DNA from: Welwitschia mirabilis
Lineage: Eukaryota; Gnetophyta; Gnetopsida; Welwitschiales
Reading direction: 5' to 3'
NCBI GenBank assembly: GCA_051453625.1
Contig: JBOZIK010000001.1
Span: 116,562,547-116,626,546, forward strand
Length of the DNA: 64,000 nucleotides
Numbering within the stretch: position 1 is the first letter of the stretch; each line of letters starts with the position of its first letter. Both the position numbers and the translations under genes were made by a program. The notes below the pieces were generated by a model, which saw only the letters and a program-made list of their open reading frames with translations, made no database searches and was not told where the DNA came from. Below, piece after piece: positions 23,805-35,359 of this stretch.

Positions 23805-24167
23805 TCAAGCTATAACTCTTTGATGCTTAGATTGATAAAATAAAGGTGATGTTCCTAAGAACATTAAATATCCAAATATTGATAATGTCTTTTTAAAGTT
23901 TTGTAAGAATTGTAAATCAAAATATTCTTTTAAGAGAAATTGAAAGTCTATCTTACAAGTAAGAACTAAGTTTTTGGTCTGCATCATGTATCTTAATACT
24001 CTCATAACAATATATAAATGGCTTACCTTAAGTGTTTGAAGATAGTGTGATTGAACATCAACCACATGAGAGATATTAGATCTAGTATTGGTAACATGAA
24101 TGAGACTATGAACAATCCTTCTATATTTTGATTCATTAATTGATTTTTCATCTTCATCAACAACCAA
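23805..24167 (-). pseudogene. copia RT C-terminus / RNase H N-terminus
   Basis: The longest open remnant of this element: SKYRRIVHSLIHVTNTRSNI, SHVVDVQSHYLQ, VSHLYIVMRVLRYMMQTKNL, then FGYLMFLGTSPLFYQSKHQR. The Y--IVGSL-YLT-TRPDI pattern followed by RILRYLKGT is diagnostic of copia pol. The RNase H DxDWA block (here a deleted, altered stretch) is missing, and a stop follows at 23,805. Confidence 0.82.
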
Positions 24168-24729
24168 TTTTTAATTTTGCATTAAATGGTTTGTAGCTTT
24201 TTTAGTATTTTCGAATCTATATTTTTAAAGAAGATCTCTTATGTATGTTTTTAGAATTGAGAATATTTCACTATTTTTCTATACAAATTTAACTTCAAGG
24301 TTGAATCTTGTTAATTATATATTAGGAATTTTAAATTATTTACTTAAAATAATATTTATATTATCATATCTACCTTAATACTTCTAGTTATGAATATGTT
24401 ATTCACATAGATCATAATAGTTGGAGGTTATCTTCCATTATCTTTTATCAATAATATAGCATTTATGTTTTGATACCCACATAATTAAATTTAATGAAGC
24501 TTAGTAATTAATAAGCATAGTGTTCCATGCTTTAGATGCTTGTTTTATCTCTCACAAGAAGTTTATTAATTTACACACCTTATATTTCTTATCTTTCACT
24601 TTAAAAACCTTTGATTACATCATCTATATTTCTTTTTATAAATATCCATTTATAAAGGTAGTCTCAACTTCTAATTGGTAACATTTTCATTTCTTTTAAG
24701 TTGTTAATGCGAAAATGTTTTAATTGTAA

Positions 24730-24753
24730 CCCCCCTCCCGCCCCACACTACCC
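24730..24753 (-). other. G-run cluster on the minus strand (possible G-quadruplex)
   Basis: The plus strand reads aaccccccctcccgcccc-type sequence; the minus strand has four runs of three or more G with loops of 1-6 bases. It stands out in a background with almost no G/C runs. Confidence 0.5.
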
Positions 24754-27594
24754 TTTTTTTTTCTTTTAGATGCAAGGACTTCACTATAGTCTAATACTTT
24801 TGTTCTCACAAACATGTAGCAACAAGTCGAGCTTTATGTTTTTCTAGGATATTATCCATATTATATTTGTTATGAAATATATGGATCACAGTGTAACCTA
24901 ATGAAAGATTAATTAATTTCTATGTATGATTATCAATAAGAAAATCATATTATTCTTTCATAGCTTGTATTCAATAACTATGTTATAAGGCATCTTTGGA
25001 ATAGGTTGGTTTACCATCAAAGTTTAGATATAACTCATTATCATTGTCATTATGAAATGACTTTGAGTAATGCTTGGTTCTACTTTTTCTCTCTAGATCA
25101 TAATAAAATGATTAAGTATATTCTAATCAAGTACATTATTTTATTCTTTAAAAATTATCATCATTTATTAAGAAAATTTAATAAACTATTGTGAGTATAA
25201 TGTTTGAACATTTCAGGTATATAACTTGGTTAATTCATTAGGTTGGATATTAGATGAATTAATTTGACTTGAATGAAGATAAAGATTTTAAAATGACAAT
25301 CACATATCCTTCCTTAATCATGGAATATCGAGCATTTAAAATTTGAAGAGGATAAGAGAAAGATTGGAGCTTTGAAAGATCAATATTGAAATTACTCTAT
25401 GAAGTTTTCAAGAAATTACATAATAATATTTTAATTCTTAGGAAGATACACATAATGTGTTTTTGGAATGTATAGGTATGTGAGCATGTGAACCAACTTA
25501 TCATCATGTTAGTTAGGAACATGTAATTAACATTTACATCCAAACACTCAAATATTTCAAAGAATCATCTTTAGAATATATATCTTTCTATAGGAGATAC
25601 ACCATCTTATGAAGTACAATTTGTATGATTATTTAGATACACTATAGTACTAATATCTTCAACCCATAAGTATATGTAAAAATAATTAGAATATGTAATA
25701 GATCATGCCACATTCATTATGGTATGATGAAAGTGTTTAACAACTCCATTTTATTGAGGTATTCTTAGGCATGTCTTCAAATGTTTACTTCCTTCACAAG
25801 TAAGACAACACTTGTAATTAGTTGATATATATGTACCACAATTATTATAATGAAAACCTTGATTTTACATTTAGCCTATGTGTCCACTTTGTCTTTGAAG
25901 ACTTTAAAGATCTTTAATTCTTATGACATAGATTTAATTTAAAAAAAAAAAAACTCAAGCAATATACAAAACATCACTAACGAAATAGATAAAATAATGA
26001 TATCCTTGAAGTGTATGGATTCATATAGAATTACATAGATCATGGTAAATGAGCTAAAGTGCCTATATAAATCTTCGCTAACTTATCAAAGACCAATATT
26101 AAATTTCTTTGCTTAATTTATATAGCAAAAATATCATGGAAAAATAGGTATGACTTCATGACCATTTGCATGCATTACATTTATGGATCAAAGACTAGAT
26201 GTCCTAAGTCAACATGCCAAAAAAGCAAAAGAGTGACGTATTATTTTGTAAAATTGTACAAGTAAGTTTGTGTATTTGAGTACACTCTTAAAAACATATG
26301 AGGCATCCATGCATGTAGTTATTTAGGAGAAATTTATAATAAGCATTTTAAATGTTAATTGAATCCTTTACCATGTAGATTAAATGATCTTCTCTCATAA
26401 GAGAAAAGATTAAGAAAATATGTGAGTGTAAAAAGGACATAAACAAAACATTATAAATATTTTTATAAGAAAAGGATGATAACTCCAAGGTAATTGGACC
26501 ATAGCCCTCAACTAGAATTATGATTTTGTTTACTAGAAAGATTTAAATAAGCTACAATGTAAATTATCAAAGTAGTTATCCTTATAAATCATGTACTTAT
26601 AGCATTAGTATCAAGAATCCAAGTTTTGTCATTAGGAATATCCTACTGTATTTAAGAGAATTCATGACTTTGAAAAATTACATTAAATTCATGATGTTTA
26701 GGGTAATTAGGAAAATTAGAATTATTGATATCTACATTTTTCTTATGAATCCTAATGGAAATAGTAGTAATTATAAGTCATATTTCCTTGTGGATAATAA
26801 GATAGACAATAATTATTATTCTATTTAAGAGAGAATCATATGGATTTAGTGTCTTCTTGATTATGAATGATTTCATTGAGAAGCTGAGGATCGCTGTATT
26901 TTCTAAAGAACTTTTTATTGTCATTATATTTTATATTAGAAGCAAAAGCCTTTCCTCAAGATTTATTTAGTTTTAATCCAGGAGAATCTGATAATTTAAA
27001 ATAAGCATTAATGAATAAGAAGTCAATGAAATAAAATTGAACTGAAATCCTTGCTTAGCGAATCAAAATGTCATGTTTTATAGTTTTCTTACTACCATGT
27101 AAGAAAAAAATGTAATTGAATAAAGATGAATCCTCCATACATTTTACCAAGTTAACATAATGAATAGAAACTTGATTTTTGTAGGTCAATTTCTATGACT
27201 TTCTCCTTAATATCAGTAATTCATGTGATCAATTATCACATTTTACCCTTAAAACATTAATTACATCTAAATAAGTTTTAGCTTAAAAGGTGTTCTATAA
27301 AGTTAGAAAATTAGTATTGACATGTTTTACTTCTATCCACAAGCTTCTTATTTTAAGAATTAATAAGTTTCCCATAATCGTGATTAATTAATCACTAGTA
27401 GCCTTACAAGCATCTTTTTTAGCTTAACTTTGAACTACTACATGTGAATTGATAAAAAAGACTCAACCGAATTCATATGAAATATTCATGTCAATCTTCC
27501 CATATTTAGTCATTCTTAAGGGTGAAGTAGTAATCTATTCAAAATTTAAATCTCGTCCTTTGTTATGGCTATGACGGGGAAAAACAACATAACA

Positions 27595-27897
27595 AATGAC
27601 CAACTATGAGGTATGGTTAATTTGAAAAGGGATTTTTCTCACATCTACAAATGTAAACGATCTATCTATCATACAAAAAAAAAAAATTACTAAATAGACA
27701 ATAACATCAAATAAGACCATAATAAAATAATGTAGTTAACTTGAAAGGGATCTTGCTCTCACCCACATTTCAAATGATCTAACTGATAATAATGTTATAA
27801 AAGGGTGATAATATACATAATAACAATGGAGAGGTGTATTCAATTTTGAAAAGGATCTTGTTTACATCCAAAATTCAACTGATCTATCCAATCCACA
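27595..27897. repeat. three degenerate ~110-bp tandem units beside the copia remnant
   Basis: The string ttgaaa(a)gggatctt-ct-acatc-aaattcaa-tgatctatc recurs at about 27,634, 27,749 and 27,857, each preceded by an ataat-aca-tg stretch. Units differ at many positions. They lie just 5' of the copia gag region (minus strand), where a leader sequence would be. Confidence 0.6.
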
Positions 27898-28639
27898 ATG
27901 GCATAATTGATGACAATGAAAAATAATTAAGTGTGATATAAGTATATTTGTGCATTCAAGAAAAATGAAGTAGTTTTGTTTAAAAACTCTTATGTGTAGA
28001 AGGTAAATTTTAAACACAAGATAAATAATTGTAGGTTCTTTATTTCAATTTAGGTAGTGATCGCATTCCTTTCAAGGGTGTTACCTTTGTCTTTAAAAAG
28101 AGTAAGAGAACAAAGTACAAATCACATTAATGGATCATTCATTTTATTAAATAATTTTAGTTACCTTAGTAGTATACCATCCATAAAGGAGAGTAAAACA
28201 CAATATTAGTGACCTACTTATACCTTGAACTCAATAAATTTTAACTATTCCTCTGTATTAAATTGGTGATGAAATCCAAATATAACCTACCACTATACCT
28301 CAAGTCTTCATTCAACATATACTTGATTATGAAGGCATATATGGGAATATGTGTAACTTTTCACTTAAAAGAGACATGACTTTTTGTATAGTATAGACTA
28401 CACAGTTATGATAGTTGAAGACTATACAATAAGCTCAAAAAATTGTATAGCCTCCTCGGACCTCGATCTACATTAGGCTCTTAGTGCCCACCTCCAAGCA
28501 AGACATACTCCGAATGATGAATGTTTAAGTGTTTAAAAATAGGTAATTTCTAATTTTAAACTTATACAAAAACTAGCTACTTAAGAATTTATAGTTAAAA
28601 ATGTAAACTGAAAAATTAATAATTTCAATATCTTAAGCT

Positions 28640-29030
28640 AGATTGTAACATAAGGCGAAGGGAGTTTAGATTTGGTATAACAAACTGGGTAGAGGCAAAA
28701 GGGCCGAAGAATGCACATTTTACTTAAGGACGAGGGTCTAGAATCTCTGTGGCTTTGGCGTTCTCTGATAGATCCAGTCGCCCGTAATCTGTTTTTCGAG
28801 TTTACCTAAGGTCTCTATTAAGCTTCTTAGAGGGAGGAATTGCTGTTTCCACCCTGTGACCAGCATCCATATTGGCAGCAAAGGGTGTAATATGCAGAAA
28901 CTGTTAATATAAAAGCATGGGCAGAGGTGTCGGTGAAGGAAGGTGGGGGCCGATGTGCGGAGACGTAAAATACAAGCTTTAAAAGACGGGGAAAGGAGCT
29001 ATGGTAGTGTAGGCGGAGGCATGGAAAAGA
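28640..29030. other. G+C-rich island of unknown nature
   Basis: About 390 bp with CpG-containing words (ggggccgatgtgcggagacg, cagtcgcccgtaatctg, gtaggcggaggcatgg) in otherwise A+T-rich DNA, including tataaaagcatggg near 28,907. No open frame of note on either strand and no known motif. It could be the 5' UTR or promoter of a LINE, a low-copy promoter or a recent insertion; composition is similar to the LINE 5' UTR at 13,570-13,990, but I see no sequence match to it. Confidence 0.4.
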
Positions 29031-29429
29031 ATGCCTAGCATGTGCAGAGGATAGTCGTACAATGGGAGAAAAAAATTGTTATTAACATTTTTTTAAGAGG
29101 TGATGTCAGTCCTAGGAAAAATTTCTGTGGTAATTGAAAAAAAAAAAGCTTTAAAATCAAGGTATCATAATCTAAATGACAAGCAAGTTTTAAGGGGAGA
29201 AAAAGCCATAACAATCTTAAGGCAAAATTAGTAGTCTTACTAAAATAAAACAATAAAACAAAATTCAAAGAGAAGACATCATATGAAATATGTTAATTTT
29301 AATTTTGTAACTATAGCTTATCAGTACAGGTGTATAGAGGAAGAGAAACTTTATGAGGTACTTTGGTAACTATGCATGATTCATTCGACCAATGCTCTAA
29401 AAGCTATATAAGGTAATTAATTATGAGCT

Positions 29430-29760
29430 AAACCTTTTCCACTTGAGTTCGAAGCTCAAAATAGATGTTTCACAAAATATTAATGTGCTCTTAGATAGTC
29501 ACATAATGGGGAGGTGAATACTCCTTTCTTATAAAATATTAAATTACGTCATGCTTTCAAATTTGATACAAAGTAATAGGATGAAAAACTTTCCAAAGAA
29601 AATTGACATGAGTATTGAAATTTGCCAAAAAGCCACAAGATACCAAATTTTCTAAAAGATGAATGTTTTAGAGGGCTCTGCATGTTCAAACCTCACTGTT
29701 CCCATAAAAGGGCATTGCAACAAAAAAGTAAAAAGGTAAAAAAATAAAAGACTAAAACTT
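29430..29760 (+). repeat. possible tRNA-derived SINE remnants
   Basis: Two B-box-like strings occur: cttgagttcgaagctc (29,441-29,456) and catgttcaaacctc (29,681-29,694). The second is followed by gggcattgcaacaaaaaagt and an A-rich tail, as in plant SINEs. No convincing A box lies at the right distance, so the call is weak. Confidence 0.25.
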
Positions 29761-30040
29761 TTACGTGCACCACATTGAAAACATACCAAGTTAAGAATAT
29801 CCAGAGTATACTATAATTATATGAATTGTAATAAGGAATGTATCAAAGAAAATGTTTGAATTTTAGAAGTGCTAGAAATTTCCCTTTTTTAAAAAATATA
29901 TTTATCTAAAAATTCCCTTTTTCTTGTTTATGCCAAAGTTTGTTATGGTAAGCAACAAAAGTTAATAAACTATAACACAATTGGAAAGAAGTGGAAGACT
30001 TATACAACAAAATTGCGAGGCCATTATTTGAATTAATACC

Positions 30041-30238
30041 ATTAAAAAAATTTTCTTTGGAATTGTATAAAAGCACATGCTATANNNNNNNNNNNNNNNN
30101 NNNNNNNNNNNNNNNNNNNNNNNNNNNNNNNNNNNNNNNNNNNNNNNNNNNNNNNNNNNNNNNNNNNNNNNNNNNNNNNNNNNNTGAATTAATAACATTA
30201 AAAAAATTTTCTTTGGAATTGTCTAAAAGCACATGCTA
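30041..30238. repeat. same ~56-bp sequence on both sides of a 100-N gap
   Basis: tgaattaata-cattaaaaa through aaaagcacatgctata occurs at 30,029-30,084 and again at 30,185-30,240, with 30,085-30,184 N between. Nearly identical ends on the two sides suggest two contigs that overlap but were not merged. Confidence 0.85.
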
Positions 30239-31188
30239 TAGCAGAAATTTTGAATTTTAAAAAAAGAAATGCTGCATGGTCGAAGAAGCACCATAGAGAA
30301 TTCTAAATAAGTACCACAAATAATTCCCAATTATTCCCAAGAAATTTATTTGACTTTCTAGCCTTATGTAACTAAGAGAAATAATGCCTTTTTGAAATCA
30401 ATAAGTTACTAAACTAGACTTTGCAAAAGCAATTAGAGCAGATGATAGTGAAAATCATCAAGAACAAACATAGATAAGAAGATCTAAATGTATAGAAATA
30501 TTTTTCTTCTAAATATGNNNNNNNNNNTAATGTAATACTTTTCAAACCATTCAAACACTAAGAAGATTAATTTCTTTGGAGAGAAATCTAATTAATAAAG
30601 TAAATGCCTTTTGAAAAGGATTTATTTTTAGGAAAAACTTACTAAAGATGAAGTTACAATAATTTTCAAATAACATTTTGAGAATCTAGATGTCAAAAAA
30701 GCCACTTAATCACTAACATAAGACTCTACATAAAAATCTTCATAAAACCTAGACCATCTTATTTTATATCCTGGGCTACACGATGAAATCCTTTATGCTA
30801 ATCTTTGGATGAACACATGAAATATCTAAATACATGCTCTAATTTCTAGTATGTAGGCTAAGAGGATGCTGAACAAGAAGAATAATACATATAAGTAGAA
30901 ACTAAAATAGTTTTATAAATCAAGAAATTGCTTACTAGGGTAAGAGATTTTTTTTTCTATAGTTTCATCTTTTTTTAAACTCAAAGATGATTCTAGTCCC
31001 AAATAAAAGAAGAAGAAGCTAAAAAATTAAAAGGAATTCATATCATTTTAATAATGTTGATCTTGCACTAGCTTTTACCTTTTGTCTAGTAAATTGTAAT
31101 AATTTCTTATAAAACTATAGACAAACAATTTTAACCAAGTGATGTTAGAGTGTCAAAGAGAGCAATATTGCTCAACATGATACAACAT

Positions 31189-31506
31189 TTAAGTAATACT
31201 AATAAACATATTATAAACTACAAAAATGAAGTGATTAGCAAAGCGCATATTAAGAATTTGATTATGGGGATTAGAGGGAATGATACCTTTAATAATATTA
31301 CTCTGAATATCCCATTGAATTTGATGATAAGAAAAATCTATTGTAATAACAAATAGGTAAGGGGTCAGAGAATGGAGTTGGCTCAATAAACAATGAAACA
31401 TAACATGAAAGTTGATATAAAAATTTGTTACTACTTGATCACTGGAATCAATAAATAGACAACTAATGATATGAAGAAATTTATGTTTAAAATCAAGCTT
31501 TGACAT
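31189..31506 (-). pseudogene. LINE RT motif B-C fragment
   Basis: The 105-codon open remnant spans FKHKFLHIISCLF, LTPYLFVITIDFSYHQI, GIIPSNPHNQILNMRFANHF. RT family features are the P-L-PYLF---D block (motif B; the usual GCPLSP is LHSLTP) and QF-DD (motif C; here FANH). Flanking RT sequence toward 32,000 is in other frames. Confidence 0.8.
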
Positions 31507-33420
31507 AACCTAAAAAACAAAATCCCACTTAATTTGAGCATAAACTTATCATAATCTAATTTGATAAAAAGGATATCTTAGTTAGTACCTTTTAACCGTT
31601 GCAAATATTTTTAGGTCATGACCACATTATTTAAGATACACCTTCTGAGAATAAAGATTGTTTACTATAGAGATATAATATCTGAAATAATTCTCTTTAA
31701 TCTTAAAGTCAAGAACTTGATCCTAATGTTGTATACTATATTGAAAAGAGTAATTAGATTTTACTTATTAATTTATGTAAGATCATTAGATATGAAAAGA
31801 AGTCTAATAACTTCTTTCTTTAAATGATGACCCAAAGATCTTGCAGCTATTGCTTCTTGAATGACATGAAGAAATCCCAATGACATTTTAAAAATTCAAC
31901 TATAAAACCATCATATCCTAGAGGCTTACCATTACTCATTTAAAAACAAGCTTATTTTAGTTCATTTATAGTGACATCAACTTATCACATCGATGACATA
32001 GCTAAAGTAACCAAGAGGGTAAAGGAGAAACTGACCTCTTTAAAAGCTGTAGCACCCATAGGAGTAGCTTGAAGTAATTGTGTAAAGTAATTTCTTAGAT
32101 GAAAAAGAAGATTATTAGGATAAAAAATAATATTACCACTAGAATAAAGCTCATGCAAAGGATGAATAAAAAAAGATATCTTTAAATATCTGAAAAATCT
32201 ATTGTAATTTTCATCCTAAATTTTAAGCCAAAAATGGTGACTTTTAATAAAAGCACTTTCTACTCAATAAACATTCCTTTTCAAAAAATCCTACGTAGTT
32301 GTGAATAGTTTAATGTAAGTTATTTCATTAAACATATAATGAATTAATTTATTAGATAATTCTTGAAATGCTTTCTTTATTTAATTGAATTACTAATTTA
32401 ATATTATTATATTTTATATTTGCATGCTAACCTATTTGTGGTTTAAAATATTTTACAAAATTATGCACACAACCCATATCTCTATGCCATAATCTTATAT
32501 GAAATAAAGGTCTAGACTCTGCATTCCAAACATTTTGACAAATGCTTTAAGTAGTTGGATAGGAAAAGCCACTAGTATGAGATCATAATAAACGAAATCT
32601 AGTTCTAGTGGGACTATGATGAATTTTAATGCTAATTTAAATAAGAAAATAATTTGATAAAGTTTTATGTTAAAGAACATTACCCTAAGAATCTACCCTC
32701 CAAAAAGAAAGTGTAGAGAAATAAAACTTATATAACATGTTGAAGATATAAGCTTTTCTAAGATGATAGTTGCTTCATGCATACCTTTGGGAAATGTGAT
32801 TTGAATTATTTTTGTCCATATCTATTAGACAAAACTTATGTTTGAAATTAAAGTAATGGTACTATTCCTTCTCTTGAATGAAAGAAGAAAAGCCTTTAAC
32901 CATGTTGGAATTACCATTTAAAAAAAACGATGGAATAAAGGAAAAAAATAAAAAGCCCTTACCATAATGAACATATCTCTTCTAAGCCAGGTATAGCACA
33001 AATTGAACAAACACCCAAGGGACCATAAGCTAAAGAAAAATTAATATAACTAATTTAATTTTTAAAATGTAATCTAAACTAAATAATTTTATCTTTTTGA
33101 AAAGAAGTGCAAATGATAGCAACAACTCTTCATTATTACTCATGAATAGTAGCAATGACTATTAAACAAGGGAGGAATTAGTACGTCAAAAAAGATAATT
33201 CTTTAAAATAGATCTTAGTTGTCTAAAGAATAATAAAGCCAAAATTAGTATCTAATATAAAGAGAAAATCTCCTACACATGTATGATAGATTCTAATAGT
33301 GATACTGCACATATTCTAGAGAAAATATTCATGTCATAGAAGGGGGTTTTATTTATATCATCTCCTAAAATATGTACATAACCTATTTGTCAACATCCAT
33401 ATTATTTATGAAAAGGTGAA
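31189..33420 (-). mobile_element. second LINE, minus strand, decayed
   Basis: The RT domain is clear. MSNGKPLGYDGFIVEFLKCH then WDFF (31,840-31,950) is the NGKSPGPDG---EF-K--W block. FKHKFLHIISCLF, LHSLTPYLFVITIDFSYHQI and MRFANHFIFVV (31,189-31,506) are the motif B-C region. Motif C should be FADD and reads FANH, so both catalytic aspartates of the pair are affected. Between 32,000 and 33,420 the minus strand keeps only hints of ORF2 (for example LGDDIN near 33,350 where endonucleases have GDFN). No poly-A end, 5' UTR or target-site duplication could be found. Confidence 0.7.
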
Positions 33421-34889
33421 ATGAATTATCTATTTTCATGAGGGATTCCAAACTCTAAGAATTTGAAAAATATGAAAAATTAGCGCCTTATGGAGGAGGC
33501 ATTTACTAATTTCAACTTGGTGATTTTAATATAATCATTATAATTCACTACATGATCATATGTAACTAAAGTGTGTATCAATAAGGAAGAATATGATTCA
33601 CTACCAGCATAAAGGCTAAGGTCAGACTATTAAGTGAAAATAGGTTGTGAATGTTATTTATTAATAACAACAATGACTAAAATGAAGGAGATAAGTGTAG
33701 ATGTAACAAATTTATCACATAAAAATTACCAGAAAAAGACTAAAAATCATAAGGTAAAATTGAACTCTAGCCTTGAAGCTCATCTAATTTTTTCTTACAC
33801 GTCAAAACATGGCATGAAGAAATATGGTATCCTTTATGATAATAATAATTGCAAGAGATGAAAATACTAAAATATTCCACTTTCTAATTAAATATATGTC
33901 CCTATAGTTAGAGGGTTAAAGTGTGCTTCTGCTATGAAAGATTCACTTCAATGAAATATATTTGAAAATAAAACTCATAAGGAATATTCATGTAGAATAT
34001 TACTAAATAGTTTAATACTATTATTATATATTAAGGAGAAATCAAAGGAAGGTTGGGATGCAACATAACATGAAATATCTTCATGAGCTAAGACATTAAC
34101 ATTAAAGCTAACTTTTCAAGTGTAAGCAACTAATGTCATAGTTTTTACTAAAAATGTTCAAAGAGATAATTCTAATTTCACTATATTTGCATTAGAAACC
34201 TTAGCCAAAATAAGGTTACATGCATAATAATAAGTATGAATAATTTTGATATCCTTTAATTAAAGAATACTCTAGACATATATTACAATACTAGTATGAT
34301 ATGGCAAAAAAGCCAATCATTGGAAAAAATATGGATTATAAGGTCTAATACTTAGACATAAATTCAAAGATATGAAGAAAAAGAATAAAATTAATAAACA
34401 AACTACCTATCATTTTGCTACTAGAAGGAAGTAATAAGGCTTATTTAGGGGACTAAATAAATAGGTCACCCCATGATGAATCCAAGGAAAAACAATAGAA
34501 ATTTAAAAATGTTGTTCAAAAATTAATGGATTTGCAGATTAGAAAGGAAAATGGATAGAAAGTAAATGTGATTTATAGAATGAAGAAGTAAAGTAGAAGT
34601 GCTTCAAAACTAATTTATATTTGGTTATGTTATACTACTTATGAAAGAACCCTTTCTAGATAATTTTAAGAATTTAATCATAAGGAGAAAAATTATATTA
34701 AAAGTGTAAATAATTACTTTAATACTTTTTATGTATAATAATTTAAAAATAAAAGACTTTTTGGATTTTATTAATATAAAAATATAAAAATAAAAATAGT
34801 AAAACAAAGTTTACAAAAGTGAAAAAACAAACAATGACTTTGAAAATAAATAAGAATTCATAAGGCATACAAGATGTAACAATAAGTGC
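33421..34889. other. A+T-rich stretch, no gene recognised
   Basis: Might include the 5' part of the second LINE (ORF1), but no DUF4283 or zinc-knuckle pattern is readable. Confidence 0.4.
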
Positions 34890-35220
34890 AATAAGAAAAA
34901 TTATAATGAAGGAAAGAGAAGCAACTATGGAATCATAAAATTTATTTTTCATTCCATTTAAAATTATAGAACTTGCTTCAAGTTATAGACAAGTTCATAC
35001 TAAATAGAACTATACCTAACAATATGTAATTGAAGACAATTAAGAAAAACAATCCTTCATTAGTATTTATCTAAACTAAAATAACTCTTAAGTGGATAAT
35101 CAAGGTTAAGTCATGTGTCATAAAGCTATTGGATGAGACAATGCAAGATCAAATGTCAAGGAAAAAAAATTGTTTTAGTGTAAAGGATAGGACAATGATG
35201 CATGACTTACTTTGCCTTTG
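34890..35220. repeat. direct repeat copy 2 (partner at 22,080-22,530)
   Basis: Same orientation and order of shared words as the copy at 22,080-22,530, with several deletions (the partner has about 110 extra bases in the middle). Similarity fades at about 35,220. Confidence 0.5.
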
Positions 35221-35334
35221 TAAAGATAAATATTATTTACTTATTAAGAATGAAACATTAAAACTACTCAAACATTTAACAAAATAATAAAAGTTAATCC
35301 TACTAAGAATTTTATAAATTTTAGTCCTATTAGT

Positions 35335-35359
35335 CCCCCCCTCCCCCCCACCCCACCCC
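35335..35359 (-). other. C-run / G-run cluster (possible G-quadruplex)
   Basis: A run of 25 bases that is C apart from one T and two A, followed by cccggg at 35,364. On the minus strand it gives four or more G-runs with single-base loops. It is preceded by cctattagt, faintly like the minus-strand end of the copia I-III LTR (cctattcaccccc). Confidence 0.55.

Larger units (their letters stand above)
23522..27560 (-). mobile_element. decayed Ty1/copia element (internal region)
   Basis: Minus-strand copia pol is recognisable piecewise and in the right order. Integrase core remains lie at 25,720-25,880 (KHLKTCLRIP, NGVVKHFHHTIMNVA, where the family has GI-HQ---PYTPQQNGVAERKNR). A possible protease motif (ILDT) is near 26,610. 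RT lies at about 24,180-24,800 (KLINFL-EIKQASKAWNTML, family KAL-GLKQAPRAW). RT end and RNase H start at 23,805-24,167. Stops and frame changes occur throughout. gag is not convincingly readable. This family is different in sequence from copia I-III at 43-64 kb, and older. Confidence 0.7.

Noticed and set aside
29340-29456. A complete tRNA gene
   Set aside because: A B-box-like ttcgaagc and an inverted agcattggtc-type string exist, but no cloverleaf or correctly spaced A box could be drawn; kept only as a weak SINE candidate.
34743-34952. Hydrophobic 69-codon minus-strand frame as a small membrane protein
   Set aside because: Phe/Ile/Leu-rich readings are typical chance products of A+T-rich DNA; it has no homologue and overlaps another such frame.
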